Source of the DNA: Casuarina equisetifolia
Taxonomy: Eukaryota; Streptophyta; Magnoliopsida; Fagales; Casuarinaceae
Assembly: GCA_028551475.1 (NCBI GenBank)
Contig: CM052356.1
Location: 26,563,884-26,627,883 of the forward strand
Length of the DNA stretch: 64,000 nucleotides
Direction of reading: 5' to 3'
Shown one piece after another: positions 49,351 through 62,145 of this stretch. Below the pieces are notes generated by a model. The model was not told the origin of the DNA and did no database searches. It saw nothing but the letters and a program-made list of their open reading frames with translations. Made by a program: the position numbers and the translations under genes. The first letter of the stretch is position 1. Every line of letters begins with the position of its first letter.

Positions 49351-50667
49351 CTCTTCTATTTGGATGTGAGGAGATATTAGACAAGGCAACGAAGCCTAGC
49401 ATCAGGCTTTAAGAATATCTCAACTTTTCATCTTAATGAAAGATTGTTTGTTGCCTTGTCTAGTAGCAGGCTCTAAAAATATCTCAAGTGAAAGATTGTT
49501 TGTTGATATAATAGATGCATGGTTCATCCCAAATCACATAAAATTTTGTTTTATTCTCTTCAATTCTCCTTGATCACTATTCTACTTTGCTTCGTATATT
49601 TAGGCCCTTAAGCCCAACAGCTAGAGCGAAAAAAGTATACTTTGCTATGAGTTTTAAAAATAATTGTGGAGACGATAGGTATGTGCCTTTTTAAATTAGA
49701 TTGTTGCAATTTATTTATTGAATTTAACCATTCACGGCCGTCAAGTGACTATATTGTTTCATAAGTTCGAAAAGTCAAGATTTATTTGATATGGATTATA
49801 ATATGAATGAAAGAGACCAAAGAATGTAACAACACAAAAAGTTATAGCTACAAATAGTTTAAATGTAATAATTTGTGATGCCCTTTCACTTAACCCATAA
49901 AGACAAAAGAAAGTAAAGACAAAAAGACATCTAAAACAATAGCCAGATTATTACAAAATGCTCCATAGGTTGAAAAATATACAAACCAATTATTGTTTTA
50001 TATCTCATCACGAATTAAGTTTGATTTCAAATTTGATTAATAATCTTTATGTTTAATTAATGCATAAGAAAGATCATATAAACAAATTCGTGAAATAGAA
50101 ATAATCATCAAGATTTTTATGAAATCATTTTCAAATAAAGAATCGTGGATCTACTATTTGTTCCACTATGATTTTAATTTTAACTTCCAATATATTCAGC
50201 TATAATGTTGCAATTTGTAGAACTTGCAAATATCAAATAAGATTTTCACAATATACAATTAACTTAATATGGTTGATAAGTACTTCATTCAGTTGGAAAT
50301 AGATATTGTTTGAAACCATTTAATTTCGAGTTTGACATGGGTGCGGGCAGCATGTACTTATAAAAGTAAAATTAAAAACCTAACGGTAAACCTTTGGTAT
50401 ATTCCTCTTCTTCGTGCCTTAGAAGACTTGGATATACATATATATTTAACCTAAAAGGCGCAACATCTCAGTGTTACTTCGCCTTCCTCTCTCTTTGTAG
50501 GGGCTCACGCTTCTTGAGGCCCAAACAAGTGTTGTGCTTTTTGGATTGAGTGTCGCATCCATACTTACAGGGCTCGTTGTATCTCGAGTGGCGTCGTTGT
50601 AAGATATCGTAGTACTGTGATCCACACTCTCGCGAGTAGGGTAGACCCCAACTTCAAGCTAGTGGCA
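49351..50667. other. Rest of the RKD-NIT2 divergent intergenic region
   Basis: It contains a local direct repeat (about 49395-49450 and 49459-49505, AGCAGGCT-like then GAAAGATTGTTTGTTG). A 10-bp inverted pair, ACAAGGCAAC / GTTGCCTTGT, lies at 49381 and 49450. An LTR-end-like CCCTTAAGCCCAACA is at 49605-49619. Nearer NIT2, an AT run (ACATATATATTTAACC, about 50436) may be its TATA region. Confidence 0.45.
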
Positions 50668-53571
50668 ATGAAAGCAGCATTGTCATCCTTGCTTCGATCC
50701 AATATTCCGAGTCTTCACCGGTCCGCTCAGCCTCTCTCTCGCTCCATTTTCCACTGTAAAGCCCCCTCTAAAGCTCCGATCTTCCTTTGCCCCAATCGCT
50801 TCGGTTATTCCACCCGTTTTACCCAAATCCATACCGGCGTCACACCGATAATGGCCTCCTCTAACAACGCTGAACAGGCCAGGGCCCCACCCGCCATTCC
50901 CTTGCCCAAACCCCCAGTCTCGACGGCAAGTTCTTTCTCTCATTTCCCCTTGATTTTTTGTTTCTTGCCTTACTAAACGAGAAACTTGAAGTGTATTTCT
51001 TTTGTGCGTTCTGTTATTCTAGTTCAAAATCGGGCTGTGCCAGATATCGGTGACGGCCGATAAGGAGAGGAATATCGCGCACGCCCGGAAGGCGATCGAG
51101 GAGGCCGCTTCAAAGGGGGCCCAGCTTGTTCTCTTGCCTGTCAGTAGAACCTGTTTTCTCGACTCATTTATTGTGACTTCAAGCTTTTGCAAGTCTCTTT
51201 TCCGCTGTCTCAGCCAATAAATTTGGTGTTACAGTCCGGTTGTTTACCTCTAGCCCATACTTTCATTTTTTTTGTCATGGAAGGGGCTGACAAATTCTTA
51301 ATGAAGATATTTCCGGAAATTTGGAATTGTGAATTATATTTTCGAATTCTGACTGGGTTTTTTCATGTCAGGAAATATGGAATGGCCCATATTCGAACGC
51401 AAGCTTCCCAGAGTACGCTGAGGACATTGATGCAGGCGGTGAGGACGCTCCTTCGATAGCCATGCTGTCTGAAGTTTCTCGTCTTTTGAAGATCACAATA
51501 GTTGGTGGTTCCATCGCGGAACGTTCTGAGGATCGACTGTATAACACTTGTTGTGTCTTTGGTACTGATGGAAAGCTGATAGCTAAGCATCGGAAGGTAC
51601 TGTTCGAGATACAACTTCCATGATGTATGTTACAATATATGCTGATCTTGTGGTGGGAAGTGCAAGTTCAGGCAGTCATAAGTTTAAGAGGCGAAGAACT
51701 CTTAATACTTTACTTGGAGTGATTAGTGGAAGGGTTGGACATTCCGATTGCTTTCTTTCTTAACCCTCCAAAAAAAATTTGATGTCACATGTAAACTATG
51801 ACACAACTTTGCGCCCCAAGTATGACTATGGTTACATAAGTTGTACTCAGCTAACTTTCTCTGTTCTTTTGTTTGACTTCATTTAAAGTATGGGTGTTTG
51901 GGAAAATAGAAAGGATCCTAAGATGTGTTTATATGCAAAAACGTGTTTCCTTGGCTACATGTTGAGATATGGTGTCTACAGACTGATGCTTCTTGTAGCG
52001 AAGATTTCGTATAATTTCTCGGACCTCTTTGTTGCTGGTTTCTGTATAATTTCTTGTGTGCCTGTCTGCCTATAGGTACACCTTTTCGATATCAACATTG
52101 CTGGGAAGATTACCTTTATGGAGTCAGACACTCTCACAGCAGGGGATACTCCTACCATTGTGGACACAGGTAGTATTAGCTCTTACCATTAATATGATGA
52201 CCTAGATGAGACTGTTTTTAATGCATCATACTTGCTGAAGTTTCCAAACACTTCACCAAGTTTAAAGGAGATGGCTTGTAATAATTTGCTGAATCAGCCT
52301 TGAGAGATCTGCTTCTTGTATAATTTGATCCCATTACAATCTGCGGAGGGCCCCCCTTCAAATAATGGTGTGTTGTGCCATATTACCTTTTAAACACTTG
52401 AGTTCAGTCTATGGAATCTGTTGGCAATATATACTTGGAATGTCCTTATTGCTATAGAAGGGAAAGAGCAAAAATGCAACTGCATTCAAATGGCTGACAA
52501 ATTTATCTTCTCGTTTTACATCAAAGATGATTGTTTGACATGCTTTTCATGATGAGGCTACTATGATATTCATTCTTTTCCTTAGTCTCTTATTTATAAC
52601 TAATGAAGTTCTCACTTCTTCATTGATCATTTTAACCATTATTGTTTCGTGCAGAAATTGGACGTATTGGTATAGGCATCTGTTATGACCTTCGGTTTCA
52701 GGAGCTGGCAATGATTTACGCGGCAAGAGGTTTGTTTCTTCTTTTCACCGGCCCATGAAAAGACTAATTTTGCATAACTGATGGTGCTTAGTATTATCAA
52801 CGGACTGTTAGTGACCGGTTGTGAGATAGAAAAACTGGATTTATTTAATTATTTTTGTCGCTCTTGCAAAAATTTGGTTTTTATTTTGATGTATTAATCA
52901 TTTATATCTCTGATAAATGGTATAATACACCTGGTCTTTTTTACTCAAAGAACAGTCTTGATTACAATCAGTGAGAAAAAGAAAAATATATTCCTCACTT
53001 GTGTAGCCCCATTCAATGCATCTATTTTTATTAATTATCTGTGAAAGGTATTGCACAAAGATGGAACTGCTTCGATAAGGTTGCAAGATAGTGCCGAGTT
53101 TTGTGCATTTCTCTGCTCGGGTTCTCTTATACTTGTTTCTTCTCTCTTCATTGGCATTTTCCTTCAGCTTCCAAGTTGGAATTGCAAATCAATGGACTAA
53201 TCAATATCGTGTCTAGTATGAAATGAAATCCTTTACCATTTGATGCATTGACAGAATCAAGTATTTCACATCAGGTGCTCACTTGATATGCTACCCTGGG
53301 GCATTTAACATGACAACTGGACCATTGCACTGGGAGTTACTGCAGAGGGCAAGGTAGTTATAAGTTTTACCTTTTGCCTTTTCTTCCTTTGAGAAGTTTT
53401 AGTATTACAAATGCCCATGTTAAGGTCATACTTTGAGGCTCTTTCTCAATGTCATTCCATGGATTTGGGGTGGGTTGGTAGGTGTTTTGTTTTTTTTTTT
53501 TTTTTTCGCGCGGGGGGGGGGGGGGGGGGGTTGGGGGGGGGGGGGGGAGTGTTCTGCAGTTGTGTGTGTGC

Positions 53572-53659
<88 letters not shown>

Positions 53660-55097
53660 TCTAGCTGTTGTTTGATTTTTATACGTACACCGTTGTGTGA
53701 AGACCAAGTACCATGGAAAACCAGATCGTGTATACCTGTTGGTCAGATACGTATTTCAGTGCTATAAATTACTATATGCCTTTGAAGCAGATGAATCTTC
53801 CTGCAACATCTATAATGGAACTTTACAAAATAGCAGGAGGAATGGGCAATAAAACTCAGTACTTTGGTTTTAACTGCAAAAGAAAATATCTCCCCTTTAC
53901 CACAACATGCGACATTAATAATTCTCATATTCATGGGCATTCTTCTTCTTTTGGTATCTCCATTTAGCCTTTATATTATCGCTTACTCTGTGACTTCCAG
54001 TAATTTTATGGTATGATTCATATTACATCTAATTTGACATGATTATTGGAATCATTCCTTAACTGATAAGTGCCTTGTTTTTCCATGTGTAGGGCTGTAG
54101 ACAATCAGGTATGCTTCCAAAAATTTATCTTTTCTCGATTTGTGTCAAGTCTTTTGGTTTACCTATGTCTCATCTTTTGTGTATTCAAGGCTTGCATTTT
54201 TTCTAATTGAAAGCATTAATATAGATATGCTGGCCAACAGTGGCAAATTAGGGTGCCCTCTATGGTTAGGACTGGGAGTTCTCGATGGTATTCTTTGAAT
54301 CAGAATTCCGCTTTTTGGATATTTTTGTTTTCTAATGGTCGGTAGGTTTACAAGGGAAATTTGGTGACAATTAAGTGGTTAATGTAGCTTATAGCTTGGT
54401 CCTTCCGCATGATTCAGCATTTCTTGCTGCTAAAGATCTCATCAAGTGACCAGTAATCTTTTTGGAAACATCTAAATTTGTTGCAAACATGTCTTTTCAT
54501 CTTTTTAAGCTCATGGGGAGTGTCTGAGGAGTGTTTAATTTGTTTAAAATTTGTTATCACAGTTATATGTGGCAACCTGTTCACCTGCCCGAGATACTGA
54601 AGCTAGTTATGTGGCTTGGGGGCACTCCACTCTTGTTGGACCAGTAAGTGGATGTTGAACCATCGCTTTTCTTTGTACAACAGTTACTCATTTGGGCAGA
54701 TTGATGTGTATTACATCAGGAATACAAAGTGATTTCCTCAAAGTTTATTTCGCATTTATGATCTCAGTGAAGCTCTTTGGGCTTGTTAGTTATATTATCA
54801 CATAGATACTTACAAGACTGCAAAACTGTGGCAGTTTGGAGAAGTTCTGGCCACCACTGAACACGAGGAAGACATAGTCATAGCAGAGGTTGATTATTCA
54901 CTAATGGAGCTGAGGAGGTAATGTTCCGATTTAGCAGAATAATATTTTCTCTTGTTGAAATATTTATACAGTGCATTGTAGAATTCGTTTGTCCTAATTG
55001 TGTGATCAAAACATTCAGGATTGGCCTTCCCTTATCGAAGCAGCGGCGTGGTGATCTTTACCAGTTGGTAGATGTTCAGAGGCTGAACTCGCAGTGA
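50668..55097 (+). CDS. NIT2: Omega-amidase, chloroplast/cytosol (nitrilase-like NIT2)
   Basis: Ten exons: 50668-50925, 51023-51139, 51372-51596, 52076-52169, 52655-52729, 53275-53353, 54093-54108 (16 nt), 54563-54643, 54835-54917 and 55019-55097. They give 368 aa. Residues 1-61 are Ser/Arg rich with few acids, a likely plastid transit peptide. Met62 (MASSNNAEQ) could start a cytosolic form. The carbon-nitrogen hydrolase triad is present: Glu126 (in LLPEIWNGP), Lys200 (AKHRKVHLF) and Cys241 ([10 protein letters not shown]). The enzyme hydrolyses alpha-ketoglutaramate and alpha-ketosuccinamate to the 2-oxoacids. Intron 1 uses a GC donor (ACG|GCAAGT). The frame is complete, ending VQRLNSQ. Confidence 0.95.
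53490..53656. repeat. Compound low-complexity tract: poly-T, poly-G, (GA)n
   Basis: In intron 6 of NIT2: a T run (about 53490-53506), CGCGC, a G run broken by TT (53511-53547), a short TG run, then about 41 GA units (53574-53656). The G run may be unreliable in the assembly. The open frames across it are artefacts of low complexity. Confidence 0.95.
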
Positions 55098-56232
55098 CTG
55101 AACAGAGGAATGCTGGAGTATTGTTCTAATGCTGGGAGAAGGATATTCAGTCAGAAAGGTTACTGACAACGAAAAATATGAAATCGTTGTATTTTGAGAC
55201 CCTACTGCATAAACCTTTCCCGCTACTGAATGATTAGATCTGGTCATTTCGAACTTTGTGGCTTTAGAGGACTGTTGGACGGTACGTTCTAGAAATCTAA
55301 ATGAGATAGGGTATCCTTGGTAATACCTTTATGTCGAGCTCCATTTTTGGAAAGCTGCAGAGAGCTAACTAATGGAAACTCCAGAATTAGAAGAAAAAGC
55401 TGTCGCTATTTCTTTTCAGAACGAAGCTTTGTAAGTTTGGGCAGCACATATGAGCGAATGACTGATCCATTGCTTGTTCCAAATCCCTGATTTGTGTGTT
55501 TTTGTATTAAAAATTGATCAACAAGCTTAACAATATGAAGGGGGTTCTGCACAGTAGTAGACGCCCTCCATTTGCTGGGAACTTTCTAGGGTGGCTCATC
55601 CTTTGGGGTTGTTCGGGCTCCGCATTCGATTCAGGATCTAGCTTTCGGAACATCAAGGAGCCCGCAAGAGTTGAAAGGACTCAGAAGGAAAGGAAGATTG
55701 AAGCAAGCCATACGTCCACAACACCTCGAGAGGGTGATAAGAAAGAAGGATGAAGCAGATTTCTGGAACACAAGATTTTCTTACGTTACGAACATTAAAC
55801 TCTAACGTAAGATACAATCCTAGAGGGTTTAAAGGGCTGGTAGGAGACGCTTTTCTAGAAGAAGTACTTGGGCTTCCTTGAAATTATGAAGATAAGAGGT
55901 GAATAATTTCTCATTGGGTGTATCCGCTATTGCCCCATTAAGTTAAAGTCTACATTGATTTGGTTGGAGCTTATATGGTCCATTTATGATGCTGAATTTT
56001 TCCCTGACAAAAGGCAACAAAGTTTTCTGTTTCGTTTAACTAGGTAATTGCCCAAGACAACGAAAAAGCAATTCTGGGGCGAGATTGCCCCCCACCTGCT
56101 ATAACCTTGTATCTAAACTGTCACTACTTTTATTTAAACGATAGGCAGCAGGCATCTTTGTAACACAATTTGTCTTCATAGCAAATTGACAGTTTATTCG
56201 CAATCCATTTGGGGAAGTATCTAGTCAAGATA
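55098..56232. other. Intergenic between convergent NIT2 and metallophosphoesterase genes
   Basis: The 3' UTR region of NIT2, then unremarkable sequence. The frame at 55514-55753 (79 codons, basic) has no recognisable domain and I do not call it. Confidence 0.5.
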
Positions 56233-59200
56233 TTAGTCTTCCCGTGTGCTGCTACGAGGCCTTCTTCCTCGAATAGTGAATTCGTCAACAATCTTGACAC
56301 TCTTTGTAGGGTCCTCATATGGATACGCTGCCTCCCACTGGCTGGGGTGATCTCTTTCGTGGCTCGATATGTTTCCACTTGATTCCTCATCTTTAAAATA
56401 ATCATCGAGCTTCCAAGCTTCTGGGACCTACAAGTCAACATGGGTTAACCCGCTACAAAGATAAAAAGTTCATGGTTGAAGCATCTCCGAAATGTTATAA
56501 GAGTTGCTTCATTTTCCAACAGTTAGCAGGAAATGGTAGAATTGTCAATCTGGAATTATCGTCATAAAGGAAGCATCTCTTACCTTATCGACGCCAAGGG
56601 TGAAAACGTGAAGATCACCATTTTTGTTGATATGAAACCGCGTAAATGCCTTGTAATCAGGAATTCTGAGAGAGGAGAAGCCCTCGTCATAGTGTAAGTT
56701 AAAGAAGTTGACGCAGGTGTATAAGTAGCTCCCGAAAACCAGAGAAACGAAGGGAGTAGATAGGACCCAAAAATAGAGGAAGACAGAACCATAATAAACG
56801 ATGGCAGCCCTTCGAGAGATGTACTGCATTCCTTTCTTGCAAATGTTGCTCCGGGTGACCGCCATGAGCTGGTAGAAAATTTGAACATATCTTTGTAAAG
56901 AATAAGAAAAAGAAGCACCGATTTTTGGATCGAGGATGTCAAATCTAACACACCTCTGGTACGTCAAATGCAGACAACAAGTATTTGATGCCTGACGGAT
57001 AGAGGCCGAATGTCCATTGTTCCATACGAGCTCGAGTGCTTTCTGAAACTGGAAAATATCTTTCCTTGGATTGGTACCACCGATATAATGAGTGATAATC
57101 TGAGTAGACAAAAAGAAATAGGTGAGTCGAAGACAATATACTTGGATTATAAGATACAACCTTAAAGAAGAACCCACCTGAAGTTTCCAGTAAGTCATGG
57201 CGGACTAGCTTCTCAACCCCCAGTTCCAAAACCAGCATAAGTATTAGAGCTGCTGTCATGTGTGCAGAAACATGAAGAATTCCAATAAGTATCCGAGTCC
57301 ACCATCCTAATTTGGAGGGAGCAAATGCAGTCGTCACAGTAAGCAGTAGCATAGCACCTCCGAGGGACACATAAGAGTGGTCCAGCATGCATACGAAAGC
57401 TTTTGACAACGTGCCCATGAAGTTCCCCAAGAAATCCAAAATTGAATCTGTTTCGAACATGTGATCAAGGTCACACTAGCAAAAAAGAAGAGAAAAACAA
57501 AGGATCTTTATCAGCTAGAGCTCTTTAAGTTGTTTCAATTCAAGAGGGAAAAAGAGGAGTTAGAAATCTTAAATTGTTAAATCGATTGAAGCAGAACGGT
57601 TGTGCACCTGTGGGAACATAGAAAAGACCAATATAAAGTATACAATGCCACCAACATAGTCAAATTGGCCATTCTCCTTTCGGAAGTTCCAAATATTCCT
57701 TAACGCAAGCTGATATAAATGAAAAGGATGTTATAATCAAAATCCAAAGCAAAATGTCACGAAAAGTAGGGTTGGTATGGACATGGAAGGAAAGTTTAGA
57801 AAATTACCCGGCGTGAAGCTTCGAAAGGAGGATATTTTGCTTCGCAGTTATAGGGATCTCTATTATATTTACTAAAACCTTCAAAGACATGAGTGGGATG
57901 TAGAAATGCTCCACCACAGCCATTTACAATTAGATGTGGTCCATCGACAGCAGTTGATCCATCCGATTCAGCTTTTGAGTGGCGCATATAATGATGTATA
58001 TCCCCAGCAATTCGAAGTTTACATTTTTCTTTTATAATGTCTCTTATTAAATAGGAAATATTCTTTTCTATTAAATAGGAACTATTAGCTTTAGGATCAT
58101 CATTCTCATACGAATCAAGAAGCCAGTCTGGTTGGTGCGTTATAACTATCACAGAGTGCTCATCTAGGACCTAAGTCAAAATGAAGAAGTTGAAATCAAT
58201 CAACAGAAAAGTTAGGAGCAAAACTCGAATAATTTTTTTTTTGTCTCTCTCTCTTTTTAGCTATCATCTCCAGTAAGCTGAAGTAACTGTTACAAATTAC
58301 GCATTCAAGTGAAACTGTGGTTAAGATTATGCACAAAATACTGAAAAACAAAAGTGAGAAAAACACCTCTCTTTCGACAAGTTTTTGGAAGAATTCCAAC
58401 TGATACACATCAATATCACCGCGGAGAGCAAGATCAAGACCAAATACCCACCACCCATGTGGCAGTTCCAAAGCAAAATAACTTTTCTGCTGCGGCATAT
58501 ACCATCCCCCTAACCAATCCTTGTGACATATATTTCCCATAAAGGTATCAAGCCCATCAATCCAATCTGTCACAAGGAAGTAGAGATGATTATCCCCCCC
58601 CAAAAAAAAAGAACTAAAAAAAGCATGGTCTATTCAATAATCATAGATGGCAAAATGCTAGAATTAACAAAAGCATAAATGATCGGTACAAGTACAAATG
58701 CTCTTTTGGAAAAAAAATTTAAATTAGAAAATGAAAAACTAAAAACTAAGACCAACCATGGTTTCCGGGAATTATATAACAGTGAGGCGTATCCATTGAC
58801 GGCCGTTGTTTTGGTTTGTTGCCTCCTTTATGACCATTTGGGCCTTGTTGAGGTGCCTCGGGCACGTTGGTGTCTTTTCCAAGAGCATACTCGAAAGGAC
58901 GGAAAAGACGTTCTTTATACGTGTCTTTTGATGGGTTAGGATATCTATAATTCAACGCCATCATATATCTAGTTAAACACACAAAAGAAGTAAAAAAGGA
59001 ATAAAATGGATAATGCTACAGGAGTAGACCTTTAACCACAAATTTTTCTGACTTCTACGAGTATAATTAAGAGCTAGTGAATGTAAACACATCATACTTA
59101 ATGTTTTATTTATTTATTTTTTTGATGACTAAAAACTTCCATCAAACTTTATTTAATAAAATTAAAAAGGTGACCCATCTCAAATTATACATCAAGTCAG

Positions 59201-61441
59201 TCAATAATGTGACCAAGAAAATTTAAACTTGTGATAATTTATTTTATAAGATAAGATCTACATAGGCCTTACTTATCATCTCATTTACACTGTAGGGCAA
59301 ATGTTTTATCTTTTAACAGCTTTGTGGACGTTAATATAACGCAATAATATTTACCCCTACGGAATTGTTAATCATGAACACACTTGGAATGGTCAACTTT
59401 GATTATTTCGTCTAAAGTGGTCTGCGTTAGGTATCAACTTACGCGATATCCCCTCCAATGATTAGCAGCTTTCCACGTTCTAATCTAGGAGAATCTTTGG
59501 GTTCAATGAAGGGTTTAGCAAGTAACTTCGCCACAGTATAAGTTGAGTTCCCACCGTCACCAGTGTCAGCCATGAAGTCAAACCATTGTTCATTCTCTCC
59601 ATTGAAAGAGCGATAAAGAGAGCCTACATCTTGATCCTCATTTGATGGCCCAGATTGAGTTCGATTCATTGCTGCCTAAAGATATCAAAAAAACATAATA
59701 ATAAAAAAAATCAGAGGATTATTATATATGTTTCAATTTTGTTTTTCTCCCTAGAATAGCCAAAAGGAGAAGAAGGGAACTTATTGGCATTACAGAATGG
59801 AGGCGTATTTATGATTTACTTTACAAAAGACAGTTATTGTATTACCTAGGCCAGTTGATATAATTTCATATCAAAGAGAAAATTTAAGGGAAAGTCGAAT
59901 AGTAGTGGACACAAGATACTAAAATGATCTACAAACATTTCACCCGCTAGTATATGTGCACCATACCTGCAATATACGCATGTCAAAGCGACCCACGAAG
60001 AGAGTCACTGATACGAGGAGGTCAAAAACAGTCTTGTAGAGGTCAGCTGATGTTCTGCAACATAGTCATAACAAATAGTATAAATGGAACAAAATCTTCT
60101 TACAAATCACCACACACACCCTTCCAAAAAGGAGAGAAAAGGAGGGGGATCAAAATAAACAGAAAGGGTAACGGCCTTATACCCCGAATACCAGGGAACC
60201 ATATCCGAAAATGCAGGCTTCTCTTTCTCATTCTCCTCACGTTCTTCGCTTGACCTGCCCAATTAGCATAAGAAAACCCCAGTCAAGCTCAAATTCCCAG
60301 CAAGTGAGTTTGAATCGTAATAGGCTAAGTCAAGTATGAAATTAAGGTGCTCTGCCCATTACTCACGTTGATAACCTCTTCGCCACATAATTGAAAATGT
60401 AAATGATTATAATTCCTGTCCATAGCCCGCAAACGTGAGATATCTCATCTTGTGAATCCGCTGGCAACCAATTGCTAATTAACTGAGGGAAAGGAGAAAA
60501 GAAGAATACTTAGAGCAAGGATAAACAAAGCCGAAAAAATCCAAACTATTGGCATAGGAAATATCTGACTCCCGTCAAACTTGTAATTGCTATAGCCTAA
60601 ATTACAGGTGCAAAATAATGCAAAACTTTATTGAGATCATATCAAGAGATAAGATTTGGAAATCTTTGATGTATATGCTAGAATCAGGGACGTTGATCTC
60701 TTTTTCTTGACTAGGATAACCAATAATGAGGGAAGCTTGGTGGGAAGGAACTAGAGGTGCCACTTTCCCGTGTCATTTTACTGATTCTTTTCTTGCGGTA
60801 ATTACTTTTTACCCGTTCTACTGCCTCACATTAATTACTTTTAAAGTAGGACTAATCAATGAAGTTTTCTCTTAATCAATTCAATCTTCTTTGCCATTCC
60901 GGAATACTGGTTCTCTTCGTTTATTCTGCCCGTAAAAGTAATAACGAAGGGGCCCTAAAATAAGCTAGGGAAACTGTCTTTTGTTTTGGTGTTCCACCAT
61001 TCTTCAAAAGGAGGATCGGCACCGGTTAAAAAATTTAATAAAATAGGTTGTAGGTTGTACCTTAACATTTCTCTTTGGGATCGGTGTCTCTCTACATTGA
61101 CGTGCAAAAACACAGCAAGCAACACTTACAACCTTCAAAGCATGAAAAACATAATAAGAACTTACATTAGAGAAGGAAAACTTAAAATGGTATGTGGAGG
61201 AATCGAAAGGTTCTCTAAGACTTACGGTAGAAAGGATGAGAATGTCCCCTGAAATTTTGAGAATGGTCCATATATCTGGCCGCTTCTGAGCGCCAGTCTC
61301 ACGTAAAAAGAGAAAGACTTCCAAAATAAAGTGGACGGCAAGAAGAGAGAGAATAGAAAAGGTAAAGTGGGATTCATTCTCATAACTGACCGAGAACTGG
61401 GAAGGTGGTACGCAGTTGCCACCGAAAGCCACGATGCGTAC
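56233..61441 (-). CDS. Membrane calcineurin-like metallophosphoesterase, 5' end missing
   Basis: Twelve well-formed exons from 60482 down to 56233 give 761 residues in one frame: 60367-60482, 60183-60254, 59967-60054, 59443-59675, 58757-58944, 58367-58566, 57808-58170, 57608-57709, 57178-57475, 56954-57099, 56584-56868 and 56233-56427. Phosphoesterase motifs are ADTGDGGNS, LLIIGGDIAYP, IIPGNHDW, ITHQPDW and IAGDIHHYMRHS. Four or more membrane segments follow (YFILVFSMF, then LLLTVTTAF and others). Upstream, 61061-61132 (SVACCVFARQC) and 61226-61441 match the family's membrane N-terminal part, but the latter shifts frame between MRMNPT and FSILSLLAVHF. The exon expected between them and 60482 is unrecognisable. 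The true start is not in the window. Substrate unknown. Confidence 0.8.
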
Positions 61442-61565
61442 CTGAAAAAGCACCCAGAACACTCATACCATTGTTTTCTGCCATACGGGCGCAGGTGGTC
61501 TTGCCACCGGCCACTTCTATATGTCTAAATTGTGCATATAATACACATATATTGCCCTTAACAGT

Positions 61566-62145
61566 CATGGGTACAAGTATAAAGTTGAAACAGATTGTTC
61601 TTGAGAAATTAAATATTTCTCAAGAACACTAAGAACTTTCTTAAGAACACGAAAAACCCTAGAACAGTGAGCAAAAGGGATTTTTCTAATTCGATAATCA
61701 TTTACAAAAATTCAAGTCTAATTTATAGACCTATACAATGTATACAAGAAAGGAAAAATAAATCACTGAACAAATTAAGATTAATTACAAGATCGGATCG
61801 TCTATGAAACAGAGGTGAGATCAGTGAGGTTTTGGAATGAGTTTGAGATTGATATTGAATGCCTTGATTGATGCTGATTCTTTCCTTGACGATGTTGATT
61901 ATCAAAAAGTTTGGAAGCTGGCCGATTATGGAAGGATTTCCGGTGACGTGTTTCCGGCTAGGTGCGTGCAGTAGGTGAAGCGGTAGGTGGAGACTTCTTC
62001 AGGGACAAAGGCTGCACATAGAGTTTGCAATGCACAGGGCTGACGTGGCATTGCAGTGCCACGTGGTTTATGATCGTTGACGTGGCACCACGTGGAGCTG
62101 ATGTGGCAAGGTGGACATGGACCGCATGTTTTTGATCACTCAACA
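61566..62145 (-). repeat. 3' LTR of the right-edge copia element
   Basis: About 580 bp, starting TGTTGAGTGATC directly after the polypurine tract and ending near TTGTACCCA. The 3' border is approximate. Inside, at 61597-61627, is a perfect 13-bp inverted repeat, GTTCTTGAGAAAT / ATTTCTCAAGAAC, around a 5-base spacer. Confidence 0.7.

Noticed and set aside
48815..49619. Simple solo-LTR interpretation of the RKD-upstream block
   Set aside because: The 5-bp flanks (CCACC and GCTAG) do not match as a target-site duplication, and the internal long foldback is not an LTR feature. Kept only as an open possibility.
53426..53707. Frames of 60-93 codons over the GA/CT repeat
   Set aside because: They encode only Arg-Glu or Ser-Leu repeats from the microsatellite, inside an intron.
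55514..55753. 79-codon plus frame downstream of NIT2
   Set aside because: Likely UTR or spacer: no conserved feature, and it lies just after the NIT2 3' end.
56545..57198. 217-codon minus frame reading through several metallophosphoesterase exons and introns
   Set aside because: Splice sites and homology-like motifs (AVTRSNICKKG, FTRFHINKNGDL) support spliced exons; the long frame simply crosses open introns.
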